DNA of 64,000 bases from the NCBI GenBank assembly GCA_020152595.1, contig JAIGNY010000732.1, positions 651,501 through 715,500 of the forward strand, written 5' to 3'. The first letter of the stretch is position 1. The number at the start of each line of letters is the position of its first letter. The notes under the pieces are model-generated. The model did not search any database. It saw nothing but the letters and a program-made list of their open reading frames with translations, and was not told the origin of the DNA. The translations under genes were made by a program, and so were the position numbers. Of this stretch, positions 11,238-21,680 are shown piece after piece. This DNA comes from Chiridota heheva. Taxonomy: Eukaryota; Echinodermata; Holothuroidea; Apodida; Chiridotidae.

Positions 11238-11748
11238 GGGCTCACCCGAAACTCGATCTATTGAGGCACTTATCATTACGGTCAATGGAAGAAAATACGA
11301 TTTTTTCGTGATTTCGACCAAAATTGCAAATGCCTCAAAAACTCCCAGAAATCTAATTAATGTGTAATTTTTCATGATATTTCAGCAAAAGAAACAAATT
11401 CCGCACCCCGGAATTGCTGAAAACGAGAAGAAAAAAATCTTTTTGCTCAGACTATTAGACTTTGAGAGTACCTATTGGGCGAAAATGTCATTTTCGCGAA
11501 ATAGGTACCCTCATAGCGTGACGTTTAAGGCCTAATTTTTTCCACAAAAATACCTCGTTTCAGCTATTTTTCGGTGCGGGATTGTTTTTTCTTTTGCTAA
11601 AATATCCTGACAAATTGCACAATAATTAGATTTCTGGGAGTTTTCAGACGGCTAAGGTATGTGTAATTATTTTTGTAAATCACGAAAAATCGTGTTTTGC
11701 TCACGTTGACTGTAACGATAAGAGCCAAATTGAGTTTCGGGTGAGCCC
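11238..11748. mobile_element. 511-bp near-palindromic MITE-like element
   Basis: The left end GGGCTCACCCGAAACTCGAT is matched by the reverse complement of the right end, GGGCTCACCCGAAACTCAAT. The arms stay similar for over 200 bp, sharing AATCTAATTA against AATTAGATT, CCCAGAAAT against ATTTCTGGG, and CGAAAAAT-type blocks. They fold around a short centre near 11460-11510 that itself carries GGTACC-flanked inverted sequence. The right flank is TTAA; the left flank is TATA. A TTAA target (piggyBac or Kolobok type) is possible but not shown. No coding capacity. Confidence 0.65.
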
Positions 11749-11882
11749 TTAACGTCATGAGGCTACGTGACTTTGTTTACATCTCCATTTTGTCGAGAAA
11801 GAACTCTGTCGTTTGCTGTACACTTAATTAGACTTACAAACGTTTACATGTTGTTATATAAGATAATTTTTGTAAGATAATT

Positions 11883-12060
11883 ATGCCGAAATCTTGCTGT
11901 GACATTGCTTGCACTAATAGACGTGTGCCGAGGAATAAAAAGACGTTTTCTCGATTTTTATCTGATCCTGATCGACGTTCGAAGTGGGTTTCTGTTGTGC
12001 GACGTAACGGCTTTCAACGTATAGTTCACACTAGGATTTGCAGCAAGTCTACTTATATCA
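11883..12060 (+). pseudogene. THAP zinc-finger exon (first exon, lacking the final His)
   Basis: The predicted protein begins MPKSCCDIACTNRRVP and matches the THAP DNA-binding domain in spacing: Cys5, Cys10, Trp35 and Cys53 (in HTRICSK), with basic RR pairs around 31-41. THAP domains bind DNA through a C2CH zinc site and occur in host regulators and in P-element and Kolobok-type transposases. The ligand His, expected three residues after Cys53, is Ser56, and the usual Pro26 is Leu. A good splice donor (ATCAG then GTTTGT) follows at 12060/12061. A weaker donor just after the CSK codons could let a downstream exon supply His-Phe. TATATA lies at 11855-11860, 23 bp before the ATG. No downstream exon was recognised. 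Called as a broken or partial exon; the domain is fairly sure, function is not. Confidence 0.6.
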
Positions 12061-13830
12061 GGTTTGTAGCCTATACGCTTTGTCTGAGTATATCAAACAA
12101 TCAGATGGCGTTTCCGTAAAAGTTACTCTTCGTATAACCCGGCAAAAGAAACTGCAATCAGTAAAATTTGCTGAATTTAAGTTGGTAGGTAGGTTAGCAT
12201 GCAGTATGTTTGTTGTACGTGCGATGTGACTGAGCTGTGTGAATACGCGTACAACGCAACGACGTTTGGCTGCAAAATGGCTTCCAGATGAGTTAAGAAG
12301 CACGTGATGAAATCCCTCTATAAGACGTTCATGATACAGGCAGTTTGGCCACTTATTCTGTGAGACCGACACGTGTATAATGACTCCTGAAAAATAATAC
12401 GTTTCTTCCAAATACAATACAATACTTTTTACAGTTTTACAGTTCGGCAGTTGATAACCCTCTCGTCTGTTGTCTCAAACAACCCATAGCGTAGACCTTC
12501 ACGGTGGCATTGGCATTGGTGCATAGGTCCTACATTGCGCAAGCGAGACACGCACCTCCTCAACTGAACGCACGCCCATATCACCCAATAACATCTTATC
12601 TTATCTCTCAAAACTGCAAAGAGAGCGTCGATGGATTTGTGTAAGCTGTCACACCATTTAATCTTCACACGACTGTATACGAGGTTAGTCAGAGTTCACA
12701 GTTAAGCGGTTAAGTTCAACAGTTTGAATCACGATCACACATCACCTGAACTTGGACTCGATACCTGACTGCCTGAGTACCATCGTCCACCAACAGGTCA
12801 GACTTATGGTCCAGCCGGCAACTCTAGTCTCTCTGGGCGGGTCTTACCTGGTAAGCTTACCGCGTCCACCTGCTCCAGAGTCGCTGCCCTATCATTGGGT
12901 ATATACTCCATGTAAAACCTACTTGAAAATAATGCAAATTGTATATAATTATATGTACATATATGAATAATTTATGCAAATGAAGTTTATAAATATATAT
13001 ATACCCCTCATTGAGTAGGATCTTTTGCTTAATCGGTGATTTGTATTTATGTACAATTTCTTCATCTTCCCTATCAGCCTATACAGCCTTAAGTCTGACT
13101 ACATGCCTATATATTGTAACGTTGTTACACCCATATAAGTCAAAAATCGACTTAATTGACAAGCTGCATGTTATTATTATTTCTTGGCATCCCATTTCAA
13201 ATTTCTGGTCCTATATTCCCTATCATGCATGGCTGCGTCTATCAGTCTATAGCATGTCTGGGTTTATCAATGCATGCAATTATATTCCGGTGTGATAGTA
13301 AATTTCCCCCTTCCCCCCCCCCCCCCCCCTCCTTCGTAAATTTGGGCCAATCGGGACCTTATTTCCCAAGAAATGTCTAGTGAATTTGGTCCCTTCAAAC
13401 TGATTTTACGAGGTAATTTACTGGTGTGTCTGTACAGTTCCTTCAATAAATTTTGTGTACTGCAGTGACAAGCTAAAAAGTGATAAGAAGTAATAAGCTA
13501 ATACACTAAAGGTAAAAAGGGCGTGCTTTACGCAAAACGGCAGTGAGATTTAGTGTGAAGGGAGAAGAGAGGCATTCTCTTGCAAAAGGGAGACAAGTTG
13601 TTGTCTCCAAATTTCATAGGAAAGAAGAACCGGGGCCCAAATTTCCTAGCGTATCGTTTTTACTATGGAGGGAGGGGGACCAAATTTACTGGATGGCTAC
13701 GGATTAATTGTCTCAAAAATTATGAGATTCAGAATGTATTTATGGCAAGTCTTTTATACTGTGATGCATGCACCACTAAGGGATTGGTTAACATGAGGGC
13801 CGCCGATTGAATCATGAGGCCATTTGGGGA
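12061..13830. other. No further exon recognised
   Basis: I looked for a continuation of the THAP reading frame and for transposase motifs and saw none. A 119-codon minus-strand frame (12417-12058) lies across this DNA without any motif. A C-run of about 20 occurs near 13307-13330. The remainder is AT-rich and unremarkable. Confidence 0.35.
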
Positions 13831-13831
13831 G

Positions 13832-14045
13832 GGGGATAAACCAAAAGGGGGACAAACCAACATCTGGGGCAAACCAACATTTGGGGGCATACCAAAATTT
13901 AAAGGCAAACCAACAACAGAACATTTAGCAGTTTGGGGAGGGGGGAAACCAACATTTAGGGGTAAAACCAACGATTAGGGGCAAACCCAATATTTTGAGA
14001 AAACTAACATCTGGGGTAAACCAGCATTTGGGGCAAACTTTGACA
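13832..14045. repeat. Degenerate GGGGCAAACCAACATTT repeats
   Basis: About ten irregular units of GGGGCAAACCAACATTTG occur at 18-24 bp spacing with unit-to-unit changes (CATACCAAAATTT, AAACCAACGATTA). Non-coding and old. Confidence 0.7.
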
Positions 14046-14609
14046 TGTCTGAAGAGAAAAAAAAGGAAAAGGCCTATACCATATCTATTTTAAGTCCAAT
14101 TTATACCGCTTTCGCCGTTGCAAGCATATATTCTGAGGTAGATTGTATTATGTATGGGGATCGAATTAACTCTACAACATTATTAGACATGTAGGAATTA
14201 CAAAGGGGGCAGAGATTGCACCATCAACAGACTGACCTGACAGAGTGCTAAGATTCTAGTTCGATCTGTTATCAGATAATAAGATTAAAGAGGTCATGAC
14301 ACGGGCAAATTTCACTTATTGGAATGAAATATTTGGACAAATTAATATCTAAATATTTTATCACGAAATCATTTTTTTTTTGGCAAGAAAATATCAAACA
14401 AAATCATGAATTATGCCACATTCAGAACCCGGAAGTTTAAAAATGAATCACTGAAGTGATAAGCCGTGTGACGTCTTGTATGCAGACGAAGCGACTCCCA
14501 TAACCACACAAATAGCACATACACACACTGATCATAGTATACACTGTTCGTTACGAGCGTCATATCATCAATTTGTTATCATCTGAAAATAAAAAAAAAT
14601 ACATCAGAA

Positions 14610-14842
14610 ATGTCTGAAAGGCCCGAAGATACCTCAGAGGAAATAGACTTAAATTTGTCTTGCTCTTTATCCAGTTTTGACATGTTTGATAAGATTGAGG
14701 ACGAAAATAGCGACGAAGAAGAGGAAGTATTTGGTCTGCAACCATACCCGCCATTGGCAGCTGCGAGAGGTGGTGCAGAAGAGCCTGGGTGTGGAAGACG
14801 AAGTTCCTGGGATTGATAGACTCCAAATTGCCGTTAATGAAT
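14610..14842 (+). pseudogene. Acidic N-terminal first exon of transposon gene 1
   Basis: The frame begins MSERPEDTSEEIDLNL and runs through an acidic stretch (DENSDEEEE) to GLQPY. The next sensible frame, after an apparent single-base shift near 14745-14765, reads EDEVPGIDRLQIAVNEW and stops at a donor-like GTCAGT at 14843. An acidic start, a GLQPY-type motif and a D-R-L...W ending recall the start of the P2X7-type Cys-rich cytoplasmic domain that is widespread in invertebrate proteins. I only suggest this. The exon lies inside the TTAA element and points toward the THAP exon. Confidence 0.35.
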
Positions 14843-14998
14843 GGTCAGTATACCCTGTACCTAAAATTACATATTTATATAAAATAAAATAAAAATCCTC
14901 GTTCTTTTGTCTGTTATTACAACAAAAAAAAACGTTATCAGATCGCACCGTTGATTTCGCGGAACTACTACTAATAGTATGCTACTACTGCTACTCAC

Positions 14999-15347
14999 CG
15001 ACTTGACTTGGAGTTGAAGAAGTGTTGACGCCAGACTGATCTCCAAAATCTTCTGGTGGTTTCCTTTTGATTGTGGGGTACTTTCCGGGAAGAAGTACCC
15101 TTTCCCTGCTGCCGCTTGGACTGCGAAGACCAAATCTTTCTTTCAATCCTGCGAACTGTCAAAGCAATCCTGCTCGAAATGATCACTAGGCTACATACAT
15201 AGCTGTAGTCTTGTACAAACAAATATGATCAATTTTGTTCACAAAATTAATCCATATTTTGATTCTTGAGTCCTTCGGGAATCTATGAAAACTCAGTCCT
15301 TCTCTTTTGGTGTTACTATACCCGTCAATCACACATCGAACCGGCAT
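14999..15347 (-). pseudogene. Decayed THAP-domain exon of transposon gene 2
   Basis: Read on the minus strand from ATG at 15347, the frame gives MPVRCVIDGYSNTKREG, then FHRFPKD and KIWINFVN, a clear THAP N-terminus: Cys5 present, Cys10 replaced by Tyr, Phe-Pro and Trp32 in place. The rest of the domain survives only in shifted frames: YSYVCS supplies the third Cys, DHFEQDCFDSS the His, then LKERFGLRSPSG and LPGKYPTIKRKPP. At least two frameshifts and the Cys loss make it non-functional. A strong donor (G then GTGAGT, complement of 14993-14998) ends the exon at 14999. TGACGTCA at 15490-15497 lies upstream of the start. Confidence 0.75.
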
Positions 15348-15489
15348 TTTGACAAATGAAATGAAAATTCACAATTTCCCGTGATGACAAACAGTAAAAG
15401 TATGATGTAACCTGTGACAATTGCGTACTATAAGTGTACAGTGTGCACACACTAACTGTACATGACGGATGGAATGTCAGTTCAGGAAA

Positions 15490-15497
15490 TGACGTCA
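15490..15497. promoter_or_regulatory. CRE-like palindrome upstream of the transposon THAP exon
   Basis: TGACGTCA is the full cAMP-response-element palindrome. It lies about 145 bp upstream of the minus-strand THAP start and inside the transposon, so it could have been part of the element's promoter. One 8-bp match alone is weak evidence. Confidence 0.25.
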
Positions 15498-15706
15498 TTG
15501 GTGGGTAGGTGAAACTGCTAATTTTTTCAAGCATTGGCGGGACGGTATTTTTAATTTTATATTTGCTATTTTCTTCGCAAAAAAATGATTTTGTGATAAA
15601 AATTAATATATTTGACCATTAAATTGTCCGAATATTTTATTCCAATAAGTGAAATTTTCCTTTGTCATGACCTCTTTAAGATATGCAAACTGTTACGCAT
15701 AATCAC

Positions 15707-16200
15707 GTTCATCGGTGATTGGGAGATCTCCTGATTGGGATATCGAGACATGCGCAGTGACCATAATCTAAACTTCAAAATTTCAGCCGTTAATTTTTAT
15801 TTTGCTTTTCAAATTCTGTTATTCTAAACTTATATATTATTCTAAACTGATATACTTTGAAAATGATATTGAAATTGATATATTTTTGTAACTTTCTTTG
15901 CATAATTTGTGCTGTTGCTGGCGACTAAAATGTTACAATCCGCTCTTCAGAAACTATTACAATGAACTTTTAAATGTTACTTTAAAATTCCTGGTTAAAA
16001 GTCAAATTTGCGCTGGTGAAAATGGAGAAAATAATCTTATCGGTTCTGTTTCACCAATAAAATTAGAATATTTCGCACGCATTTTCCCTACCTTTGGCTT
16101 AAACCCATTTTACCGTTATGAATGGCAGACTTGAATTTGGAAAGATGCATTGTGGGTTATAATGACAAGAAATATCCCGATCGGGAGTGCGGACCGGACC
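15707..16200. mobile_element. Element B, GATCGGGAGA family, empty-site copy
   Basis: The left end contains GATTGGGAGATCTCCTGATT. The right end contains ATATCCCGATCGGGAGTGCG followed by GACCGGACCG. The interior matches copy C (41400-42365) through TTTTGCTTTTCAAATT, GATACTTTGAAAATGATATT, GCTGTTGCTGGCGAC, CCTTTGGCTTAAACC and GCATTGTGGGTTA. B lacks the 519-bp insertion present in C and keeps the intact target ATAAA at 16057-16061. The 78-codon frame here and the 61-codon frame in C are the same non-coding element sequence. Confidence 0.65.
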
Positions 16201-16435
16201 GTTCATTTATCTGTTTATGAGTGAGCGATTTTCTTCGGTTTACAATATAAATTAATTTCTTATCGATGTAAAGAGGTAAACATGGATTTTTTAAATCATT
16301 TTTCAGAAGTTTACATTGCAGGTCACCGTTGACCAATTTCATAATCATGAACTGGAAAATGATACAACTTTACACACTTTCGATGACTACTCAGTGGTAA
16401 AGTGAAAATGATTTTGTGCCGAAATTTACAGACGT

Positions 16436-16770
16436 GGTATAGGAAGCTTTCGAAAATTATGTGTGGAAAGGAGGGGAGGGGGGAGGACCTCTTAGGGGGA
16501 ACTTTTCAAGTCATATGTCCCCCCCATCCCAATCTGTAAATAGAATGAATGAGCCCCAAACAACAAAGCAAAGTAAAAGGGGCACTTTTCCAATGGGGAC
16601 ACATTCCTTCCGTACATAAGACAAAATTCGGCAGTTATACTATCGGGACTGTAATTGAGGGGCATTTTTCATTTTGAAAAGGCACTTTTGCCATTTTTTC
16701 GGAAAAAGTGTGTGGGGGGGGGGGGGACACGTGCTCCAGTATCCCCGGTTCCTACACCTATATGAAACTG
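16436..16770 (+). repeat. Dispersed repeat D, copy 2
   Basis: Matches 9256-9640 block by block: GGAAGCTTTCGAAAA, GGAGGACCTCTTAG, CAAGTCATATGTCCCC, GGGGCATTTTTCATTTTGAA, AAAAAGTGTGTG. It ends in CCCCGGTTCCTACACC, whose complement GGTGTAGGAACCGGGG resembles the hAT-like termini nearby. Confidence 0.6.
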
Positions 16771-16822
16771 TTTTACTCAAAATGTAAAACCCTTTCTAAC
16801 AATCATACAGACAGGAAACTTC

Positions 16823-17281
16823 AGCTCTAGCTTATACTAGCTCTAGCTTATACTAGCTCTAGCTTATACTAGCTCTAGCTTATACTAGCTCTAGCTTATA
16901 CTAGCTCTAGCTTATACTAGCTTTAGCTTATACTAGCTCTAGCTTATACTAGCTCTAGCTTATACTAGCTCTAGCTTGTACTAGCTCTAGCTTATACTAG
17001 CTCTGGCTTGTACTAGCTCTAGCTTATACTAGCTCTAGCTTATACTAGCTCTAGCTTATACTAGCTCTAGCTTATACTAGCTCTAGCTTATACTAGCTCT
17101 AGCTTATACTAGCTCTTGCTTATACTAGCTCTAGCTTATACTAGCTTATACTAGCTCTAGCTTATACTAGCTCTTGCTTATACTAGCTCTAGCTTATACT
17201 AGCTCTAGCTTATACTAGCTCTAGCTTATACTAGCTCTAGCTTATACTAGCTCTAGCTTATACTAGCTCTAGCTTATACTA
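16823..17281. repeat. 16-bp minisatellite, about 28 units
   Basis: AGCTCTAGCTTATACT repeats with very high identity. Exceptions are rare single-base variants (TTTAGC, CTTGCT, CTTGTA, CTGGCT) and one shortened unit near 17140. The homogeneity indicates recent expansion. Each unit holds two AGCT and two CTAG palindromes. Confidence 0.95.
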
Positions 17282-17990
17282 GGGTCACTGTTAGTTCATG
17301 CGCTAGCGGCTTGCCCCTAGTTGCTGCCAGTCAGTCAGCGTATACATATATACAGATACTGCATCAGACACTTTCAACTGTATCAGTTGGATTTACGTTT
17401 TGTTTATCATTATACTAAAAGATACACTCTTCATTGTCCGACAAATGGTCACGTACGACAATTCTGCCAGCGATTTCAGTATTTTGACGCATGCGAGTAA
17501 AATCGTTCGATTAAATATGATGATTTCGGGGAAAATGTCTTTTTTCATGATATGAATAAAACGCCAGGGCCTCATCATGGAAATTTTCTATCTCGTGATA
17601 TCACTGTCAGGTAGACAGTCATATGATTAAATGGCTTATTCGTATATGTTTTTGGTCAGAAACTTTCTACATTTTAACTTTTTTGGGATTCATGTACTGT
17701 CAAGTTGGTTGGTCATTTGGCCAACCAGACTATACAGTCACTTCATTGGCCAACCACAACAAATTATGGTACTGGTCAGCTGGTCTGCGGTGGGTTAGGA
17801 CGCAGGGAGTACTTTTATCCATTTTTTTATCATTATTTTCTTACTGAGATTAAATGAGTGGAGGATCTGTCATTCTCAGACCCCAACATTTTTTTGCTTA
17901 AACTGTTAAATAGGGATTCACTGTTTACGGATGCAATTTGTTTACCATCAATTATGGTCCACCAGTGAAAACTCCTGAAAACAACGCTGA
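17282..17990. other. No gene seen
   Basis: Unremarkable AT-rich DNA. GTTGGTCATTTGGCCAAC at 17706-17723 is a short inverted repeat, and TTGGCCAACCA recurs at 17747. No coding signal. Confidence 0.35.
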
Positions 17991-18229
17991 ATGTTACCTG
18001 GTTACCCTGGATGTTACCTGGTTGCCCTGGATGTTACCTGGTTAACCTGGATGTTACCTGGTTAACCTGGATGTTACCTGGTTACCCTGGATGTTACCTG
18101 GTTACCCTGGATGTTACCTGGTTACCCTGGATGTTACCTGCTTACCCTGGATGTTACCTGGTTACCCTGGATGTTACCTGGTTACCCTGGATGTTACCTG
18201 GTTACCCTGGATGTTACCTGGTTACCTTC
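17991..18229 (+). repeat. 20-bp minisatellite, about 12 units
   Basis: GTTACCCTGGATGTTACCTG repeats with only point changes (TTGCCC, TTAACC, CTTACC). The 110-codon open frame across it (repeating MLPGYPGCYLVTLDVTWL) is a by-product of the array. Confidence 0.95.
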
Positions 18230-20515
18230 TGTCTAATCGCTTTTGTTAAATGGGACATTGATGATTGTAAGGCTTTCAAGTGGGCAACAAAACTGTGCCG
18301 TGTGTCAGCTCCAGTGACATCCTTTGTAGAGGCTACTTATTGATCCTTAATGATGCTTACAATTAAAAGTTTACCCCTGGACTGTTTACATGACTGCACG
18401 ATGCGATCACGTAGTTTGTGTTGTTTAATCCTTTATGTTTACCGCGTTGTGATATTTTACATAGCTGCTTAGTATCGTATCATGATTTGTTTGTTCCATT
18501 GGAGGGAGGGGGGGGGGGGGGTAAGGGTATATCTGAATCCCCATCTAGTACTGTTCCACCCTATACTACCCACATTGGAAGATTTTTTGTTCAATCTGTC
18601 GAGGAACAATAGGAAATATATTGAACATAACAACATCAATGTTTTCGAATGATATTATGCCATGGGTGTAAACAGGGGATCAACAGGGTCATACGACAAC
18701 CCCCTCCACCCCTAAAAAGTTAAATGGTAATGGCAAAAGGGTTAGAAAATATGCTAAACGGTGCAAATATTTCCCTCGGAGACACCCCTAATGCAAAAGG
18801 CTGGCTATATCCCTGTTATGCCACCCCGTGGGGAAGCTGTCAGCACCCCTTCCAGCCCTATGAAAAGCAAGAAAGGTTAACTGCATGTGTCACGTCAATT
18901 TGTACGTTTTTTGCGATATTTGGCATGATAAGTTCCTATTGTTTTATCTTTTGATAATCGCATTTTGTCTAAAATCGAAATGGCAGTTCAAAGATTCCTG
19001 ACATTGATCGAAATCATTGATAAACGCAACATGTCATAATGATCAAATTTTGAAGAAACACGACCAAACGAATTGATAAAAGGGACAATCAGGCAATCCA
19101 ACGCGCCATGTTTCTTTTCAAGTTAAAATAGTATTTCGAATTATTTAATATTTACACGCCCTGACAATACTCCCCATCTCACTACTCCACCTATTATAAG
19201 CTAATGCAGTTATCAGTCCATATGGCTATCCTTCGGTTAGTCTTGTCTATAATTTTCTATGCCGCGCTTCTTGTAGATAAAGTGAAAAGATACTATTTAC
19301 TAAGTCGTCAGACACTGACGAAACAAATTGAACTGTTTGGCTTTAACCTTAAGCTTACACTTGTGTATTCAAATGATTCAAAATTGCTTTCTAATAACGA
19401 TGACTTCATAGTACTTTTGTCCCTGAAGTTAATCATATTACTGTATTACAAAGGTAAATAATTAATGAGTCATGCATGAGCTTAATCATCTTTGTCTGCG
19501 CATATAAGTCATAAAAAGCAACACCAAACGACGACTAATTCAAAGAATGTACAGAGGTTCAATCATCATGTAGGGTGAGATAACAGTAACTGATTAACTG
19601 ATTAATGAACTGATGAATGAGTTTTGTTTTAATTCGGAAATTACGACAGAAAGTGCGCGAGTGCTTACTCTTAAAACACTTGACAAAAGTCATAACATTG
19701 CAAAAACTTCCAAGAAAGACTGGAAGATGCTACGAGTTCAAGAAAAGGGGAATTGTGTTTATGTAATTGTCTGATTGTGCAGAGGAGCGTTGGGGGAATT
19801 TGATCAAAGTATAATGTACTTGATGTATGCAAGATTCCGTAGGGAAACTGCATAGTGCATGGTGTTACTTGTAATGTTAAAGAACACTTATATCAAGACT
19901 CACAGAAGTGTAAGATTTAACGAGAGATAAGCTATATCGAGACATTATCTTCTTCGTGGTTATATTTTTGTGTTAGCATAATTTATCATGCATTAGCATA
20001 AGCATAACTTAGCATGCATTAGCATAGCATTTTGAAATTTGGTTTAACTTACGTTATTCATACTTTTGTATCATCAATTTGTTTTAAAAAAAACGGACCG
20101 TTTAGAAATAGACCCTTGCTCCTATTCCTACGCCACTGATGTCAGTTAAAATTCGGGCAAGATTGATATATTCGGACAAAATGTTTAACATAAACTCACC
20201 GCTTATTCAATATGATCATGTATTTTGTATAATTTGATATCGTATAGTTTCACAAGCGTATGAGACGGGAGGTAGGGGTTGTAGGGCCCCACCCCCGCCC
20301 CAGAAGAATGCAAAACATACATATTCGGGCAATGTACCATACGGGTAAAATGAGCCAAAAAGGTCGGGGGGAATAAAGCAAAAAGTCCGGGCGAAAAAAG
20401 TTCTAGGTAGTTTTTACCAGAATCTAAAAGCAGTTCCTCTTCTTACTTGTTAATTATAACTTCGTAGAGCAAATCTGTGCCGAGGCACTATGGCTTGTAA
20501 AATTATTTTACCACA
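18230..20515. other. No recognised gene; G-run and one hAT-like end
   Basis: A G-run lies near 18508-18520, and CCTACGCCACTG at 20128-20139 is a hAT-like terminus. The 85-codon frame at 19204-19461 is hydrophobic and AT-rich but carries no motif. I see no RNA gene. Confidence 0.4.
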
Positions 20516-20519
20516 GTAA

Positions 20520-20640
20520 AAATGGTGTTGTCAGACCCCGCCCTGCCCCCGCCCCGCCCCCGCCCGCCCCGCACCCCGCCACGCCAATTGATGATTGGTG
20601 GTGGTGGTGGTGATGATTGATGGTGGTGGTGGTGAATTTT
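20520..20640. repeat. C-rich tract followed by a GGT/GAT microsatellite
   Basis: CCCCGCCC words run from about 20526 to 20580, followed by GGTGGTGGTGG tracts at about 20598-20634. The minus strand of the first part has several G-runs and could form G-quadruplexes. Confidence 0.75.
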
Positions 20641-20779
20641 GAGGAGAACTTCAGATATTTTGAGGAACATTTCAGATATTCAAATATACGAAATATTGAG
20701 AAATATGTTGAAAGTTTGCTAATTCTTAACTGCTAAATAGGCTTAACCTAAAATTCGGTTTTCTGAATAATTGTGATCC

Positions 20780-21013
20780 CAGGCGCGTAGCCAGGGGGCG
20801 ATGGGGCGGTCGCCCCTTCCTCAAAAAAGATCGACCTTTTCAAATGAGTAGTCTTTGTCAGTGGTGATCGAATACAACATCAGACGATAGCTAATCTAGG
20901 ATCCCAAAGCGTATACAGTTGGCAGACCCGCCCCTCTCAAACTAAAAACAAGGCTTCGCTCTTCTTTGATCCATTTTACCAATATGGTATTTCCCCCTCT
21001 AGCTACGCCACTG
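20780..21013. mobile_element. hAT-like MITE (234 bp)
   Basis: The left end CAGGCGCGTAGCCAGGGGGC and the reverse complement of the right end, CAGTGGCGTAGCTAGAGGGG, are inverted repeats of the type typical of hAT elements (CAGNGGCGTAGCCAGG). The interior is non-coding. The flanking 8-mers do not match convincingly, so the copy is old or its ends are eroded. Confidence 0.6.
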
Positions 21014-21680
21014 GCACCTCCGCTCATCAAGGAGGTAAATTTGCAACTGGCATCTGGTATCACTGGCATCAATTTGCATCTGGCTGTCTGGTGTCGCATT
21101 TTTTGATCACCTACCATTCTTGCTCACCTTTCTCGCGTGATAGCCCACAATCAATGAGTTAGAGTTGTCGAGACTTTGTCCATGTTTGCACCAGTCTGTA
21201 GCTGGTCGGGGCCAGGTTCTCCGCTTCTACTTACTGATTTCACCATTATCTTTATTTAATGGCTAATTAATCGGGTACACACTGAAAACAAGTCATTGTG
21301 ACTTAACGTGTGCTTTCCCTGGCATATTCTTAAAAGTGAAATACAAATACAAATTTGCAGTAACTCGTAACAACTCGTAACAACCTGTGTTGAGAGCGAC
21401 GTGACTTTTATTCTATTCTCTCCATCTTTTCATTCCGATTCACTTTACCTTGCACTTTACCACCTAAATTTTGTTTTATATCTTAATTTTCCGGGATTCT
21501 CTCTCTGTGGATGGGCATCTGCTTTCGGTGAGATCTTTTTTTTGTTTTTTCTTCCCTTCCGTTCTGACCAGACTTTCGCGCCTTATCGTTACCTTTACAG
21601 CGGTTCTCTTATAGTAGTTCCGCGATGTTGTTCTAGTTGCCTCTGGTCTCTCGGTCCTTTTTTTTCCTTTTCTTTTTCAT

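Larger units (their letters stand above)
14289..15675. mobile_element. TTAA-flanked DNA transposon carrying THAP, deletion derivative
   Basis: TTAA at 14285-14288 and at 15676-15679 flank a 1387-bp element. Its ends, AGAGGTCATGACACGGGCAA and (minus strand) AGAGGTCATGACAAAGGAAA, are inverted repeats that stay similar for about 110 bp through TTTCACTTATTGGAAT and ATCACRAAATCATTTTTTT. Inside are two converging first exons: an acidic one on the plus strand at 14610 and a THAP exon on the minus strand from 15347, each followed by a splice-donor-like site. This is what a two-gene transposon would leave after loss of its middle. TTAA targets are used by piggyBac and Kolobok; THAP domains are known in Kolobok and some other superfamilies. 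The assignment is inference. Confidence 0.75.
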
